Source: JAVBNW01 sp031551255
GTDB taxonomy: Bacteria > Bacillota > Clostridia > Christensenellales > UBA1750
NCBI GenBank assembly: GCA_031551255.1
Contig: JAVBNW010000145.1
Location: forward strand, 1-18,968
DNA: 18,968 nucleotides
Reading direction: 5' to 3'
The notes beneath the pieces were generated by a model. The model was not told where the DNA came from. It saw nothing but the letters and a program-made list of their open reading frames with translations, and searched no databases. The translations under genes and the position numbers were made by a program. Each line of letters opens with the position of its first letter. Position 1 is the stretch's first letter. This document shows, in pieces, positions 1-7,631 of this stretch.

Positions 1-1981
1 CGCGCATCGCGCCGATAGCGGCAAAGCACGGAACCGCCAGCAGGTTAAACGCCATAAACGAAATCGCCACCAGCGGCGAGAACGTCGCGCTCAAGACGCC
101 TATCAGCGCAAACTGCGCGCCTTCATCCTCCAACGCGTCGCCTGTGATGCCGGGGTTGTACAAGACTCCCATCGTCGATACGACCATCTCTTTGGCGATG
201 AGCCCCGTTAGCACCGCCACCACCGCTTTCCATCCGTCTGGGCCGGACGCGAACCCCAGGGGCACGAAAATCGGGCGCAGGAAATTGCCTAGAATCCCCA
301 GAATGCTTTCCGCGCTGTTGGGCTCCACCATCGAGAGCCTAAAGTTGAAGTTGGCAAGAAACCAGATGACGATCGTCGCGCCGGCGATGATCGTCGCCGC
401 GCGGAACAGAAAGCCCTTTAGCTTTTCCCAAAGATGTAAAAGCGTATTCTTGATGCGCGGCGCGCGATACGCAGGCAGTTCCATAATAAACGGCGTTACG
501 TCGCCCTTGAATACCGTCTTTTTTAGGATGAACGCCGCGAGCACGGCTACCAGGATGCCCAGAAGATAGATGCCGAAAATCATCAGGCCGGAGTTGCCCG
601 GAAACAGCGCGGCGCCGAACAACGCCCATATCGGAAGCTTGGCTCCGCAGGAGAAAAACGGCATCAGCATCACCGTAAGGCGACGGTCTTTTTCGGTTTC
701 CAGCGTGCGGGTGCCCATCATCGCAGGCACCGAACAACCAAAGCCCATGAGCAGCGGCAGGAAGCTCTTGCCCGACAGGCCCATGCGGCGGAACAGCCGA
801 TCCATCAAAAAGGCGGCGCGCGCCATGTAACCCGAATCTTCCATCAGGGAGAGGAACAAAAACAGCATGAGAATTTGCGGCAGAAAGCTCAGCACCGCGC
901 CGAGGCCCGCGAGCAGGCCGTCCACCAGCAAGCCGTATACCCACTCCGAAGCGCCGACCGTCTCAAGAAGCCCCGCGCAACCGTCGATGATAAAGCCGAA
1001 CAGTTCTTCGGTAACTCCCTGAAGCCATACCCCGGGCGATGGGATCGCGCCGAGCGCCGTTTCTTCGGTAAAGGGGATCAACGGATCGCCGAAGGTGAGC
1101 TGAAATACCAGCAGCATGATGACCAGGAAGATCGGGATGCCCACCCAGCGGTTCGTCAGCACGCGGTCGATCCTGTCCGACTTGGTCATGCCGTCCCGAG
1201 GGGCCTTGCGGTTGATCGCTGTGGAGAAGCGGTCGGAAATCCATGTGTAGCGCACGTCCGCCACCGCGGCCTCAAAATCGCCTCCGAGGGATTCGTCAAG
1301 CGCGATCCCCTTGCGGATGGCCGAAACTTCATCCGCCATATCGCCGATATGCGCGGCCTCGAGGGAATCTCCTTCCAGCAGTTTTACCGCGTGAAACAAC
1401 GGATGTGCGACGCCCTTTTTTTTAAGCATCGCCTCGATGGACGCGATGCCCTCGTCCAAATACGATCCCTTAAGCGGCGACAGGCCCTCGCGGGGATGCT
1501 TTGCCGCGGAGGCCGCTTTTTGCATCAAGTCCTTTACGCCATGCGCGCTCAGCGCGCTGATGGGGACGACCGGCACCCCCAAACACGCCTCTATTTTGGC
1601 GACGTCGATCTTATCGCCCTGTTTGTCGATCACGTCCATCATGTTCAGCGCCACCACAATGGGCACGTTAAGCTCGATGAGCTGGGTGGTAAGGTACAGG
1701 TTGCGCTCCAGATTTGTCGCATCGACGATGTTGATCACCAGATCGGGCTTCTCGTCCACGATAAAGTTACGGGATACGACTTCCTCGGGCGTGTAGGGCG
1801 ACAGGGAATAGATGCCCGGCAGATCCACGATGGTGATTTTCTCGCCGCCGAGCTTATACGTGCCCTCCCTGCGATCGATGGTGACGCCGGGCCAGTTGCC
1901 CACATGCGCGCTCGAGCCGGTCAGGTTGTTAAACAAGGACGTCTTGCCGCAGTTGGGGTTGCCCGCCAGTGCGAATTTCAT
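1..1981 (-). CDS. feoB: FeoB ferrous iron transporter (C-terminus cut by window edge)
   Basis: GTP-gated Fe(II) uptake protein of the inner membrane. The frame is open from the ATG at 1981 to the window edge, giving about 660 residues; the last part of the protein is missing. The N-terminal G domain shows G1 GNPNCGKT (residues 7-14), the G2 region NWPGVTIDRR, G3 DLPG, G4 NMMD and G5 SALSAHG. A helical spacer follows, then the polytopic membrane part with the Gate and FeoB_C signatures: SLMEDSGYMARAAFLMDR, GFGCSVPAMMGTR with its conserved Cys, FFSCGAKLP with the second Cys, and LTGLIAKEMVVST near the edge. The start directly abuts the stop of the upstream FeoA gene (TAG then ATG), so the two are translationally coupled. 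Family assignment is certain; the only doubt is the missing end. Confidence 0.97.
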   Translation of the reverse strand, partial: MKFALAGNPNCGKTSLFNNLTGSSAHVGNWPGVTIDRREGTYKLGGEKITIVDLPGIYSLSPYTPEEVVSRNFIVDEKPDLVINIVDATNLERNLYLTTQLIELNVPIVVALNMMDVIDKQGDKIDVAKIEACLGVPVVPISALSAHGVKDLMQKAASAAKHPREGLSPLKGSYLDEGIASIEAMLKKKGVAHPLFHAVKLLEGDSLEAAHIGDMADEVSAIRKGIALDESLGGDFEAAVADVRYTWISDRFSTAINRKAPRDGMTKSDRIDRVLTNRWVGIPIFLVIMLLVFQLTFGDPLIPFTEETALGAIPSPGVWLQGVTEELFGFIIDGCAGLLETVGASEWVYGLLVDGLLAGLGAVLSFLPQILMLFLFLSLMEDSGYMARAAFLMDRLFRRMGLSGKSFLPLLMGFGCSVPAMMGTRTLETEKDRRLTVMLMPFFSCGAKLPIWALFGAALFPGNSGLMIFGIYLLGILVAVLAAFILKKTVFKGDVTPFIMELPAYRAPRIKNTLLHLWEKLKGFLFRAATIIAGATIVIWFLANFNFRLSMVEPNSAESILGILGNFLRPIFVPLGFASGPDGWKAVVAVLTGLIAKEMVVSTMGVLYNPGITGDALEDEGAQFALIGVLSATFSPLVAISFMAFNLLAVPCFAAIGAMR

Positions 1982-2221
1982 CTATGCGTCGCCTCCGATC
2001 TTCATCAACACCTGTTCGGCTTCCGCTTTGCGCAGGCTGAGTTCATAGCCGCGCACGGTCACCTCGATCGGGTCGCCCAGAGGGGCGGTTTTGCGCATGA
2101 TAATTTTAGCGCCGGGCGTGATACCCATATCGAAGATGCGTCGGCGGACGGCGCCGGAGGCGCTGACCTTCACCACGGTACCCTGCTCGCCAGGCAGAAA
2201 CTCTCTAAGCGTCTTTTCCAT
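1982..2221 (-). CDS. feoA: FeoA, small SH3-like partner of FeoB
   Basis: A 79-residue FeoA-domain protein, the usual length for a free-standing cytosolic FeoA. These proteins support Fe(II) uptake by FeoB, probably by binding it and tuning its GTPase. Family features visible are the PGEQGTVVKV opening strand, the GAVRRRIFDMGITPG motif typical of FeoA (RLxxMGxxPG type), then a strand with APLGDPIEVTVRGYELSLRKAEA. The gene lies 14 bp downstream of the first FeoA-like gene and touches feoB with no gap. A purine-rich GTGGGGAA lies just before its ATG. Being adjacent to feoB, it is the more canonical of the two FeoA copies. Confidence 0.93.
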   Translation of the reverse strand: MEKTLREFLPGEQGTVVKVSASGAVRRRIFDMGITPGAKIIMRKTAPLGDPIEVTVRGYELSLRKAEAEQVLMKIGGDA

Positions 2222-2235
2222 TTCCCCACGTCTCC

Positions 2236-2451
2236 CTATTCTACGAAGATTTTCATCGCAAGCGATCGTCCGATGGCTAGGCGGCTGTCGCGTACCCGAA
2301 CGATCAAATTGCCCATGGAATCGGAAAGAGGAGTAATGTTCTCTCCGACGATCAGGCCCAGGCTATTTAAGTGCCGGTGCATGGTTTCGTCGGCGGCCGT
2401 ACGTACGATGCGAACCTCCTTGCCGATTGGGGCGATGGTGAGCGGCATCAC
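2236..2451 (-). CDS. feoA: Second FeoA-domain protein, first gene of the feo operon
   Basis: A 71-residue FeoA-like protein with the same SH3-type plan: PIGKEVRIVRTAADETMHRHLNSLGLIVGENITPLSD, then GNLIVRVRDSRLAIGRSLAMKI. Compared with the downstream FeoA it has HLNSLGLIVGE in place of RIFDMGITPGA, so the two are clearly diverged paralogues. The start is taken as GTG at 2451, eight bases after an AAGGAG site (2460-2465). An ATG at 2448 is a possible alternative, with 11-base spacing. It is first in the feoA-feoA-feoB operon, and the promoter lies about 80 bp upstream. Tandem FeoA genes ahead of FeoB are common in clostridia; a distinct role for this copy is not known to me. Confidence 0.88.
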   Translation of the reverse strand: MMPLTIAPIGKEVRIVRTAADETMHRHLNSLGLIVGENITPLSDSMGNLIVRVRDSRLAIGRSLAMKIFVE

Positions 2452-2513
2452 GTGTCACACTCCTTACTTGTAGCAAAAGTCGGCATTATCGAAAATTATG
2501 ATTGCAACCTTTG

Positions 2514-2545
2514 TTAGCGTGCAATAACATGATAGCATACACTAA
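2514..2545. promoter_or_regulatory. Paired dyad operator overlapping the feo -10
   Basis: Two 14-bp imperfect dyads of the form TTA(G/T)-N6-CTA(A/T) lie on either side of a central CATG (2528-2531). On the plus strand they read TTAGCGTGCAATAA (2514-2527) and ATAGCATACACTAA (2532-2545). The whole block is itself an inverted repeat flanked by TTG/CAA (2511-2548). It covers the -10 and part of the spacer, where a repressor would act. TTAG/CTAA half-sites recall DtxR/MntR/IdeR-type metal-regulator boxes, which fits iron control, but the regulator is an inference. Confidence 0.5.
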
Positions 2546-2556
2546 CAATTTGTCAA
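2529..2556 (-). promoter_or_regulatory. Promoter of the feo operon
   Basis: Reading the minus strand, a perfect -35 TTGACA (2556-2551) is followed after 16 bases by TATCAT (2534-2529), a good sigma-A type -10. It drives the feoA-feoA-feoB genes, with a leader of about 70 bases before the GTG. No other equally good match was seen in the gap. Confidence 0.6.
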
Positions 2557-2575
2557 GACGCTTGACGAGCGTCAA
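2552..2575. promoter_or_regulatory. Overlapping palindromes upstream of the feo -35
   Basis: Two dyads share one arm: GTCAAG-ACG-CTTGAC (2552-2566) and TTGACG-AG-CGTCAA (2562-2575), both with perfect 6-base arms. They overlap or immediately precede the feo -35. They could be a second operator, or a short cruciform acting on either the feo genes or the divergent dehydrogenase gene. No regulator is recognised. Confidence 0.35.
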
Positions 2576-2676
2576 AATTGTAATTTTTCCGCTGTGTACG
2601 GCGCAATTCCTCGTTATTTTCCGCACGCTTTGGCTCGCCGGGCGTCCGGAGGCTGGATGCGTTCGCGCCATCGTGA

Positions 2677-2682
2677 TATGAT
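2677..2682 (+). promoter_or_regulatory. Possible -10 of the dehydrogenase gene
   Basis: TATGAT lies 44 bases before the ATG at 2727. The region 17 bases upstream (TGGATG, 2654-2659) is only a weak -35 match. A nine-base word TAGCATACA just downstream (2685-2693) also occurs in the feo operator block (2534-2542), which may be chance. Confidence 0.3.
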
Positions 2683-2726
2683 ATTAGCATACAAAGGCGG
2701 CTGCCATTCGTCGGGAGGGACAAGCG

Positions 2727-3881
2727 ATGCCAAACGCGGTGATGATCGGAGCCGGAAAGATCGGGCGGGGGTTCTTGGCGCATGCGATGTTAAGATCGGG
2801 CTACCATATTGTGTTTATCGACAAAGACGACGCGCTTATCGCCGCGCTGCGCGCGCACGAAAGCTATCCGGTGCGCATCGTCGGCGCGCGGGGAGCGGCC
2901 ACAGAGCTGGTTGAGGGATATGAGGCGCTTCACGTTTCGCAGCGGCAAGAAATTGCCCAGGCCGTGCGCTCTGCCGTGCTCGTTGCGGTGTCGGTAGGCG
3001 TTAACAACCTAAGCGGCGTGGCGGAGTACTTGGCCCAGGCTTTGGAGACGCGCCTTGACGGCGAGCCGCTGAACGTGATGGCGTGTGAGAACATGATCGG
3101 GGCCGATATCGCGCTCAGGGATGCGGTGTTCACCGAATGGACGGAGCAAACGCGGGAACGCGCTGAAAAATCCATCGCATTTGTGCCGGTTTGCATCGGA
3201 AAGACTGCTCCGTTGCCGCCTGCCGATCTTATCAAAGAGCATCCACTTTTTGTGTTGGTGGACGATTACGAAGAGCTTCCCATCGACGCCCGCGCGATCA
3301 AGGGCGCTTTGCCACCCCTGTATGGCGCGAAGCTGTACGAGGACTTTTCCTACGCGATCAGGCGCAAGCTGTTCATTCACAATATGGGGCACGCGGTTGC
3401 CGCGTATGTGGGAGCTCTGCGCGGGCACGACCTGCTGGCGGACGCCATGACGGACGCCGCCGTATACGCGCTCGCGCGCGGCGCCATGCGGGAAGCCGCG
3501 CAAGGGATAAGCGCCGCCTACCCGTTTGCCGAAGGGCTGGATGCATACATAGAAGGGCTGCTCGCGCTATTCGCCAACCCCGATATGGGGGATACTCTGG
3601 CGCGTATCGGCCGCGATCCGCTGCGTAAAACCGCCAAGGACGACAGGCTCGCGGGCGCTTATCGCTTTTGCTGGGAGCAAGGGCTGCGGCCTACCTGCAT
3701 CCCCGCCGGGCTGGCCGCGGCGCTTTGCTTCGCGCCGCATGACGATTCCGCCGCTGTGACCATGCGCGAGCGGATCGCAAAACAGGGGCTCATGGCATTC
3801 CTGCGGGAGCACTGTGGCCTTGACGAGGGCATGGCACACGGCGTGCTGTGCGCCCTCGAGGCGCTGATGCTTGCTTTATGA
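2727..3881 (+). CDS. mtlD: Mannitol-1-phosphate 5-dehydrogenase-like enzyme
   Basis: A 384-residue NAD-dependent polyol-phosphate dehydrogenase of the long-chain mannitol dehydrogenase family, close to the usual MtlD length. It would interconvert mannitol-1-phosphate and fructose-6-phosphate in the cytosol. The N-terminus has the Rossmann motif MIGAGKIGRGF (residues 6-16) and an acidic strand end, FIDKD. The middle has ACENMIGAD, the MtlD-type ACEN motif. The catalytic KxxxxNxxH signature is K214, N219 and H222 in KLFIHNMGHA. The start has GGGAGG about eight bases upstream. No mannitol PTS genes are nearby and the sequence is diverged from classical MtlD, so another hexitol or polyol phosphate is possible. 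It is transcribed divergently from feo and stands alone. Confidence 0.82.
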   Translation: MPNAVMIGAGKIGRGFLAHAMLRSGYHIVFIDKDDALIAALRAHESYPVRIVGARGAATELVEGYEALHVSQRQEIAQAVRSAVLVAVSVGVNNLSGVAEYLAQALETRLDGEPLNVMACENMIGADIALRDAVFTEWTEQTRERAEKSIAFVPVCIGKTAPLPPADLIKEHPLFVLVDDYEELPIDARAIKGALPPLYGAKLYEDFSYAIRRKLFIHNMGHAVAAYVGALRGHDLLADAMTDAAVYALARGAMREAAQGISAAYPFAEGLDAYIEGLLALFANPDMGDTLARIGRDPLRKTAKDDRLAGAYRFCWEQGLRPTCIPAGLAAALCFAPHDDSAAVTMRERIAKQGLMAFLREHCGLDEGMAHGVLCALEALMLAL

Positions 3882-4762
3882 GGGTGCGCCTCGCGTGGTT
3901 CTCGTCCGCAGATGTTACGCCGGGACAGCTTTATTTTGAGATAGAATCTGTTAGATAAGGGATGGCAAGCTGGAAAGAGGCTGCCGGATGGACTCGAGGG
4001 CGTGTTGGCGGTGACGGCGCGCCTTTTACGTCATGATTTATGCCCAACAGCGTTGTCAATACGGCAGATACCCTTCGGCCGATGATATTGGAATATTTCA
4101 TAAACATAGATGCAAAAAACAAAGAATGGACCTTGCCTGGATTAGACAATCCGGCAAAGGTTTCAAGTTGTCGGAGCGCCGCGGGTGTGGCATATGAAAA
4201 AATGCGGGTGGGAAAATATTGGCATTCTCTTCCTCGTACGAGGCGGGCGCTGCACCGGACTACCCAAGCAGAAAGGCTGATGGCGGCCTTGGGAGATTCA
4301 TAGCGTATACTCGCGAACTGCAAGGCGCGCAGTCGCAGGCTCATATTGCGTCGCCTATGGTCTCGGTTGGAAAGGATGCAAATAGGGTGATTCTGACGTA
4401 TGATTTTTTTAGAATGCCGTTTTGCGCCGCACCTTTAGCGGGTCGGTAGGTAGGAGCGGCGCTGAGCGCTTTTGCTTCTCGTTGTAACCTGCATATTCCG
4501 GTTCGGAGGTTTGCATAAGTTCAAACATGCGTATCATCCGGGCGGCTCCACAAAATGCGGTCGTTGGGTCATTTTATCGTGCCGCTCGTGCGGTTATACT
4601 CCAGATACAGCCCGCATGCCGAACACTTTGATGCATACGCCCGCCCATCCACATGTATCGCATAGATTCGGTAGATTTTATACACAAGCGACGAAGTTAT
4701 GAATTATTCCCGGGCAGCTATACGGTGTCCACCCGATGGCTTCGTTTTTTTAATGCGAACAT
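3882..4762. other. AT-richer gap with no recognisable gene
   Basis: About 880 bases between the dehydrogenase and the small broken gene. Base composition drops compared with the flanking genes. Short open stretches exist, the longest plausible being 4040-4303 plus (87 codons), but none has a good ribosome binding site, a recognisable family or support from neighbouring frames. The open minus frame at 3931-4344 has no family match that I know. The stretch most resembles decayed or foreign DNA. No RNA gene or strong terminator was found after the dehydrogenase stop. Confidence 0.4.
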
Positions 4763-5201
4763 GTGAATATGCCGGCCAATAAGCCTATCTGCCTCTATTG
4801 CGCTATCTTGCACAACATCGCCCAGGGGGTGTATCAGCACCTGCAACAGCTTGGCTATCACGAGGGGCAGGAGCAATTGGAAATGCCGGCCTACACAATT
4901 AGCATTGCATCGATGTACCAAGATGAGGAATTCCACAGCATCGCAGTGCGTCACCAGGAAGAGCTATTGCAGGCGTTGAACGTGCTTGAAGCGTCGAGTT
5001 TACGTTTTTTTTGAAGGCGTGCTCGCCATGCCCGAAAGTGCAATTCGGCGGATGTCGGCTGAAGATGCTGCGGATCGGTGGTTGTCGCTAAAAGAGATTG
5101 CATCGGCTCTTCGATGTAGCGGTCGCTTGCAAAACTCGTTGCTACACTCGATCGGCAATATGAAAGATGACGTGGTCAAGGAGTATCTAGAATATTTCTA
5201 A
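4763..5201 (+). pseudogene. Unknown small gene split by a frameshift at an 8-T run
   Basis: Two overlapping frames join into one protein if one T is removed from the run at 5005-5012. The first (GTG 4763 or ATG 4769) ends at a TGA inside that run, after NVLEASSLRFF. The second continues FEGVLAMPESAIRRMSAEDA and ends with DDVVKEYLEYF at 5201. The joined product would be about 145 residues, mostly helical and soluble, with an early CLYC pair. I do not recognise the family. Only 16 bp separate it from the chorismatase-fold gene, so they were probably co-transcribed. The shift could be real decay, phase variation by slippage, transcriptional slippage, or a sequencing error. If the upper frame is not translated, the lower part could start at ATG 5029. 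Confidence 0.5.
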
Positions 5202-5217
5202 TTGAAATGAGGTTCCC

Positions 5218-6363
5218 ATGAAAAGTACATATATAGATTCGCGCCGTATAAGATCCGAGACCTGTTTGCAAACCTATTATGTTGTAAGTATCATCGCTAT
5301 GGATGGTTTCCAGGAAGAATACCGCGAATTGTTGCGCCGCATCGAGCGAAACGGTGAAAAAGTCATATATGAAAAGGCCTTTGGCAATTTGGCCTTTGAG
5401 AATATTTTTATTCAGGCGCGCGCAACTTATGGGCACGAGCAGCCGAAATATCCCTATTCATATGTCGAGGGTGGCGCCCTGGAAGAGGAGTCGGTCGCCG
5501 GGATTGTCCTTTATACGATTCGGGATGATGAGCATGACAGCGTGGAATATATGACAAGCGACGGTATTCCGATCGCTTCAATCTATCATGTCGAAGGAGT
5601 CCGTCGCGCCTTTATAACCGAAGAAAAGAAGATATATGAGGCGTTGTGCGAGGCGGCTTGGGTGGATATGGAGGCCCTAATTAGAGTAATCGAGCAAAAA
5701 GGAATCACAATTGATAATTTGGTGCGGGCCTGGGTCTATCTGGAAGATATCGATGCGGATTATGAGGACTTTAATAAGATGCGAAGGGATTTGTTTTTAG
5801 AATGGGGCATCGACTATACGGAGAAATCTGCGGTGCTGCCGGCCAGCACGTGCATCGGCGGCAAGAATGCATATAAACCGATTATGATCCAAACCTATTT
5901 TGTGCAGCGCGGTGAAGGCGTGCGTATTGAACGCATGTACAATCCGATGCAAAATGAAGCGGATGGCATGAGCTACATATATCAACCCACCTTTTCGCGC
6001 GGCATGCGTATAGAGCATAATGGCCTGCGCGAAGTGCAGATCTCGGGCACGGCAAGCATTGGAAAATCGGGGATCACTATGCACAAAGGCAATGCGTATG
6101 AACAAATAAAACAGACGTTGCTCAACGTCGGAAGTTTGTTGGCCGGAGCTGATATGGGTTTTGAGCACATTGTCGCATCGACTTGCTTTTTCCGAGATGC
6201 ATCCGACGCTCTTTTGTTGGACAGAGCGCTTGACGAGTTGGGTATAAAGGCCTTTCCTACGATAAAGGTGCGGGCGAAAGTATGCAGAGAAGACTTGTGC
6301 TTTGAGATAGACGGCATTGCATGCGCCGCTGTTCGCGAACCTAAAGGTGGAGCGTTAGGCTAG
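5218..6363 (+). CDS. RidA/YjgF-like protein related to the chorismatase fold (FkbO/Hyg5-type)
   Basis: A 381-residue protein whose plan matches chorismatases: a divergent N-terminal half, then RAWVYLEDIDADYEDFNKMR, a GI-DY stretch with LPASTCIGG, an NP(M)Q...FSRGMRI segment, and a C-terminal RidA-like domain running from VQISGTASIG to CFEIDGIACA. In FkbO/Hyg5 the matching places read as a WNY stretch, a PAATGIG motif, SATAGILG and VEIEG, where the Glu is catalytic; here that residue is E363. The length is slightly above the roughly 340 residues of FkbO. The start has GAGG five bases before ATG 5218 and follows the broken small gene by 16 bp. Chorismate as substrate is only a possibility: RidA-fold proteins also include imine deaminases and uncharacterised enzymes of peptide and antibiotic clusters. 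Its codons are AT-richer than those of the flanking housekeeping genes, suggesting acquisition. Confidence 0.62.
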   Translation: MKSTYIDSRRIRSETCLQTYYVVSIIAMDGFQEEYRELLRRIERNGEKVIYEKAFGNLAFENIFIQARATYGHEQPKYPYSYVEGGALEEESVAGIVLYTIRDDEHDSVEYMTSDGIPIASIYHVEGVRRAFITEEKKIYEALCEAAWVDMEALIRVIEQKGITIDNLVRAWVYLEDIDADYEDFNKMRRDLFLEWGIDYTEKSAVLPASTCIGGKNAYKPIMIQTYFVQRGEGVRIERMYNPMQNEADGMSYIYQPTFSRGMRIEHNGLREVQISGTASIGKSGITMHKGNAYEQIKQTLLNVGSLLAGADMGFEHIVASTCFFRDASDALLLDRALDELGIKAFPTIKVRAKVCREDLCFEIDGIACAAVREPKGGALG

Positions 6364-6581
6364 AATGTTCAAAATTTTGCTATTGATGCTGTACAAGCCG
6401 ATTGCTATGTAGCGCCTTTGATTATGCCGCAATCAGAATGGCTATGCGGGGCAACGCTGTGTTTGACATGAAGAACCCATTGGCGGAGCAGTTGGTAGGC
6501 CATGATTTCAGTATATATTGTTTGGCAATCACGGACATGGGACTACCGGTAGATCTGCCTAAAGCGCTGATGCGTCGGAGA

Positions 6582-6618
6582 CAAAAGAGGGGTCTTGCCG
6601 TAAAGCAAGCCCCTTTTG
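6582..6618. terminator. Bidirectional hairpin terminator between convergent genes
   Basis: Left arm 6582-6598 (CAAAAG...GGGG...CTTGC), loop CGTAAA, right arm 6605-6618 (GCAAGCCCCTTTTG), with two small bulges in the left arm. The A-tract/T-tract ends let it act in both directions. It sits between the chorismatase-fold gene (plus) and the pseudogene (minus), exactly where one shared terminator is expected. The rest of the 6364-6640 gap holds nothing I can name. Confidence 0.7.
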
Positions 6619-6640
6619 ATGGAGGAACACATCGATCGAG

Positions 6641-7631
6641 CTATACATTTGCCAATATTCTTGAAGCCTTTTCATACCATTCGCAGATCGCTTCGACGTA
6701 ACCGGCCATTTCTTGACGAAATGACTGATTTTTTATGTTTTCTTCTAGGCTATTTAGATTGGCCATAAGAGAATCGACGGACGCGCTGATTTGTCCATAA
6801 CAGGCAATCGCTTCGTTTAGCGTCTCTTCTGCATGGGGAGCGCCGTCTTCGCCCTTTCGAGAAAATTGCGCGTATAGCCCGTATAGCCTGCATGCCCGTA
6901 ATTGGTTGCCACCGTGATCCATATTCCCATATGATCATCGGCGATCGCCTTGCTTCTCTCCTGCTGATATGTCGTTCCACGCAAGCATTCTTTCCAATCG
7001 TTCAGCGCTTGTTTTCCGTACGTTGCCGGACCTACCCGCCCCATGTTGCTCAAAGCGGAGATATTGGCGACGGCCTTTTTGATCGTGTCATCCAGAGGCG
7101 GTCTTTTGGTTTTCTTGCCCGTGTAGATCAAACAGTCGGTATAGGCGAGGATATCTTCATACAGGACAGGGGATGCTTCGGCTTCAGGGGCTCGTCATTT
7201 TGCAATATGAGGGAATATTGACGGGCAGCGTCGTCGCAGCCGACGATCATGCCGAAGGGTAAGTACTCTTGTGTTGGATGGCGCGCAATGACCGGTATGC
7301 CTGCGGCGATAGAATCGCCAATACGTTGCCGGTGCAAAGCGGTATTGTTAGAGATGTCCCCGCGATCGGCGACCGTGTATTCGCACCCGAATCCCTCATA
7401 TGCCAAATGGCACGCGCGCGTCGCAAGATTGTGAGATGGTGCGCCGCTACACCCAAACTCCGCTGCACAAAGCCATTCCTAAGTAAAAATATCGCCAACG
7501 ATACCGCTAATCAATGTATAATCAAAAAGATTTTCGCGCAGATACTGCATGGTGGAAAGCAGGCAATCGCACAATTCATAGTTTTCGGCGTCGCTTTGGT
7601 ATAATCGGGGAACGTTTTGAAGCATCAACAT
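6641..7631 (-). pseudogene. Broken gene of a BtrH/C39-like uncharacterised family
   Basis: A single ancestral protein of about 330 residues can be read across three disruptions. It starts at ATG 7631 (LQNVPRLYQSDAENYELCDC, then LLSTMQYLRENLFDYTLISG). It meets an in-frame TAG at 7479-7481 and continues in the same frame through HLAYEGFGCEYTVADRG and GIPVIARHPTQEYLPFGMIVGCDD. It shifts near 7185-7200 to reach YTDCLIYTGKKTKRPPLDDT, then shifts again near 6860 to reach DGAPHAEETLNEAIACYGQI and ends at 6641. The order of motifs (Cys-containing N-terminus, GRPV-type strand with GYDD, then a xxGxKxxRPPL helix region) matches a family of BtrH/C39-peptidase-like proteins common in Firmicutes, function unknown. 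The family link is from memory of motif order. Several hits in one gene argue for decay rather than sequencing error. Confidence 0.7.

Noticed and set aside
875..2473. A long plus-strand open frame of 532 codons opposite feoB and feoA
   Set aside because: It is the antisense shadow of the GC-rich feo genes. The minus-strand frames carry unmistakable FeoB and FeoA motifs; the plus frame resembles nothing.
3931..4344. 137-codon minus-strand frame in the low-GC gap
   Set aside because: No ribosome binding site and no recognisable family; it overlaps other equally poor frames.
7479..7481. Readthrough or recoding at the in-frame TAG of the minus-strand gene
   Set aside because: The same gene also has two frameshifts, so simple decay explains it better than programmed readthrough.
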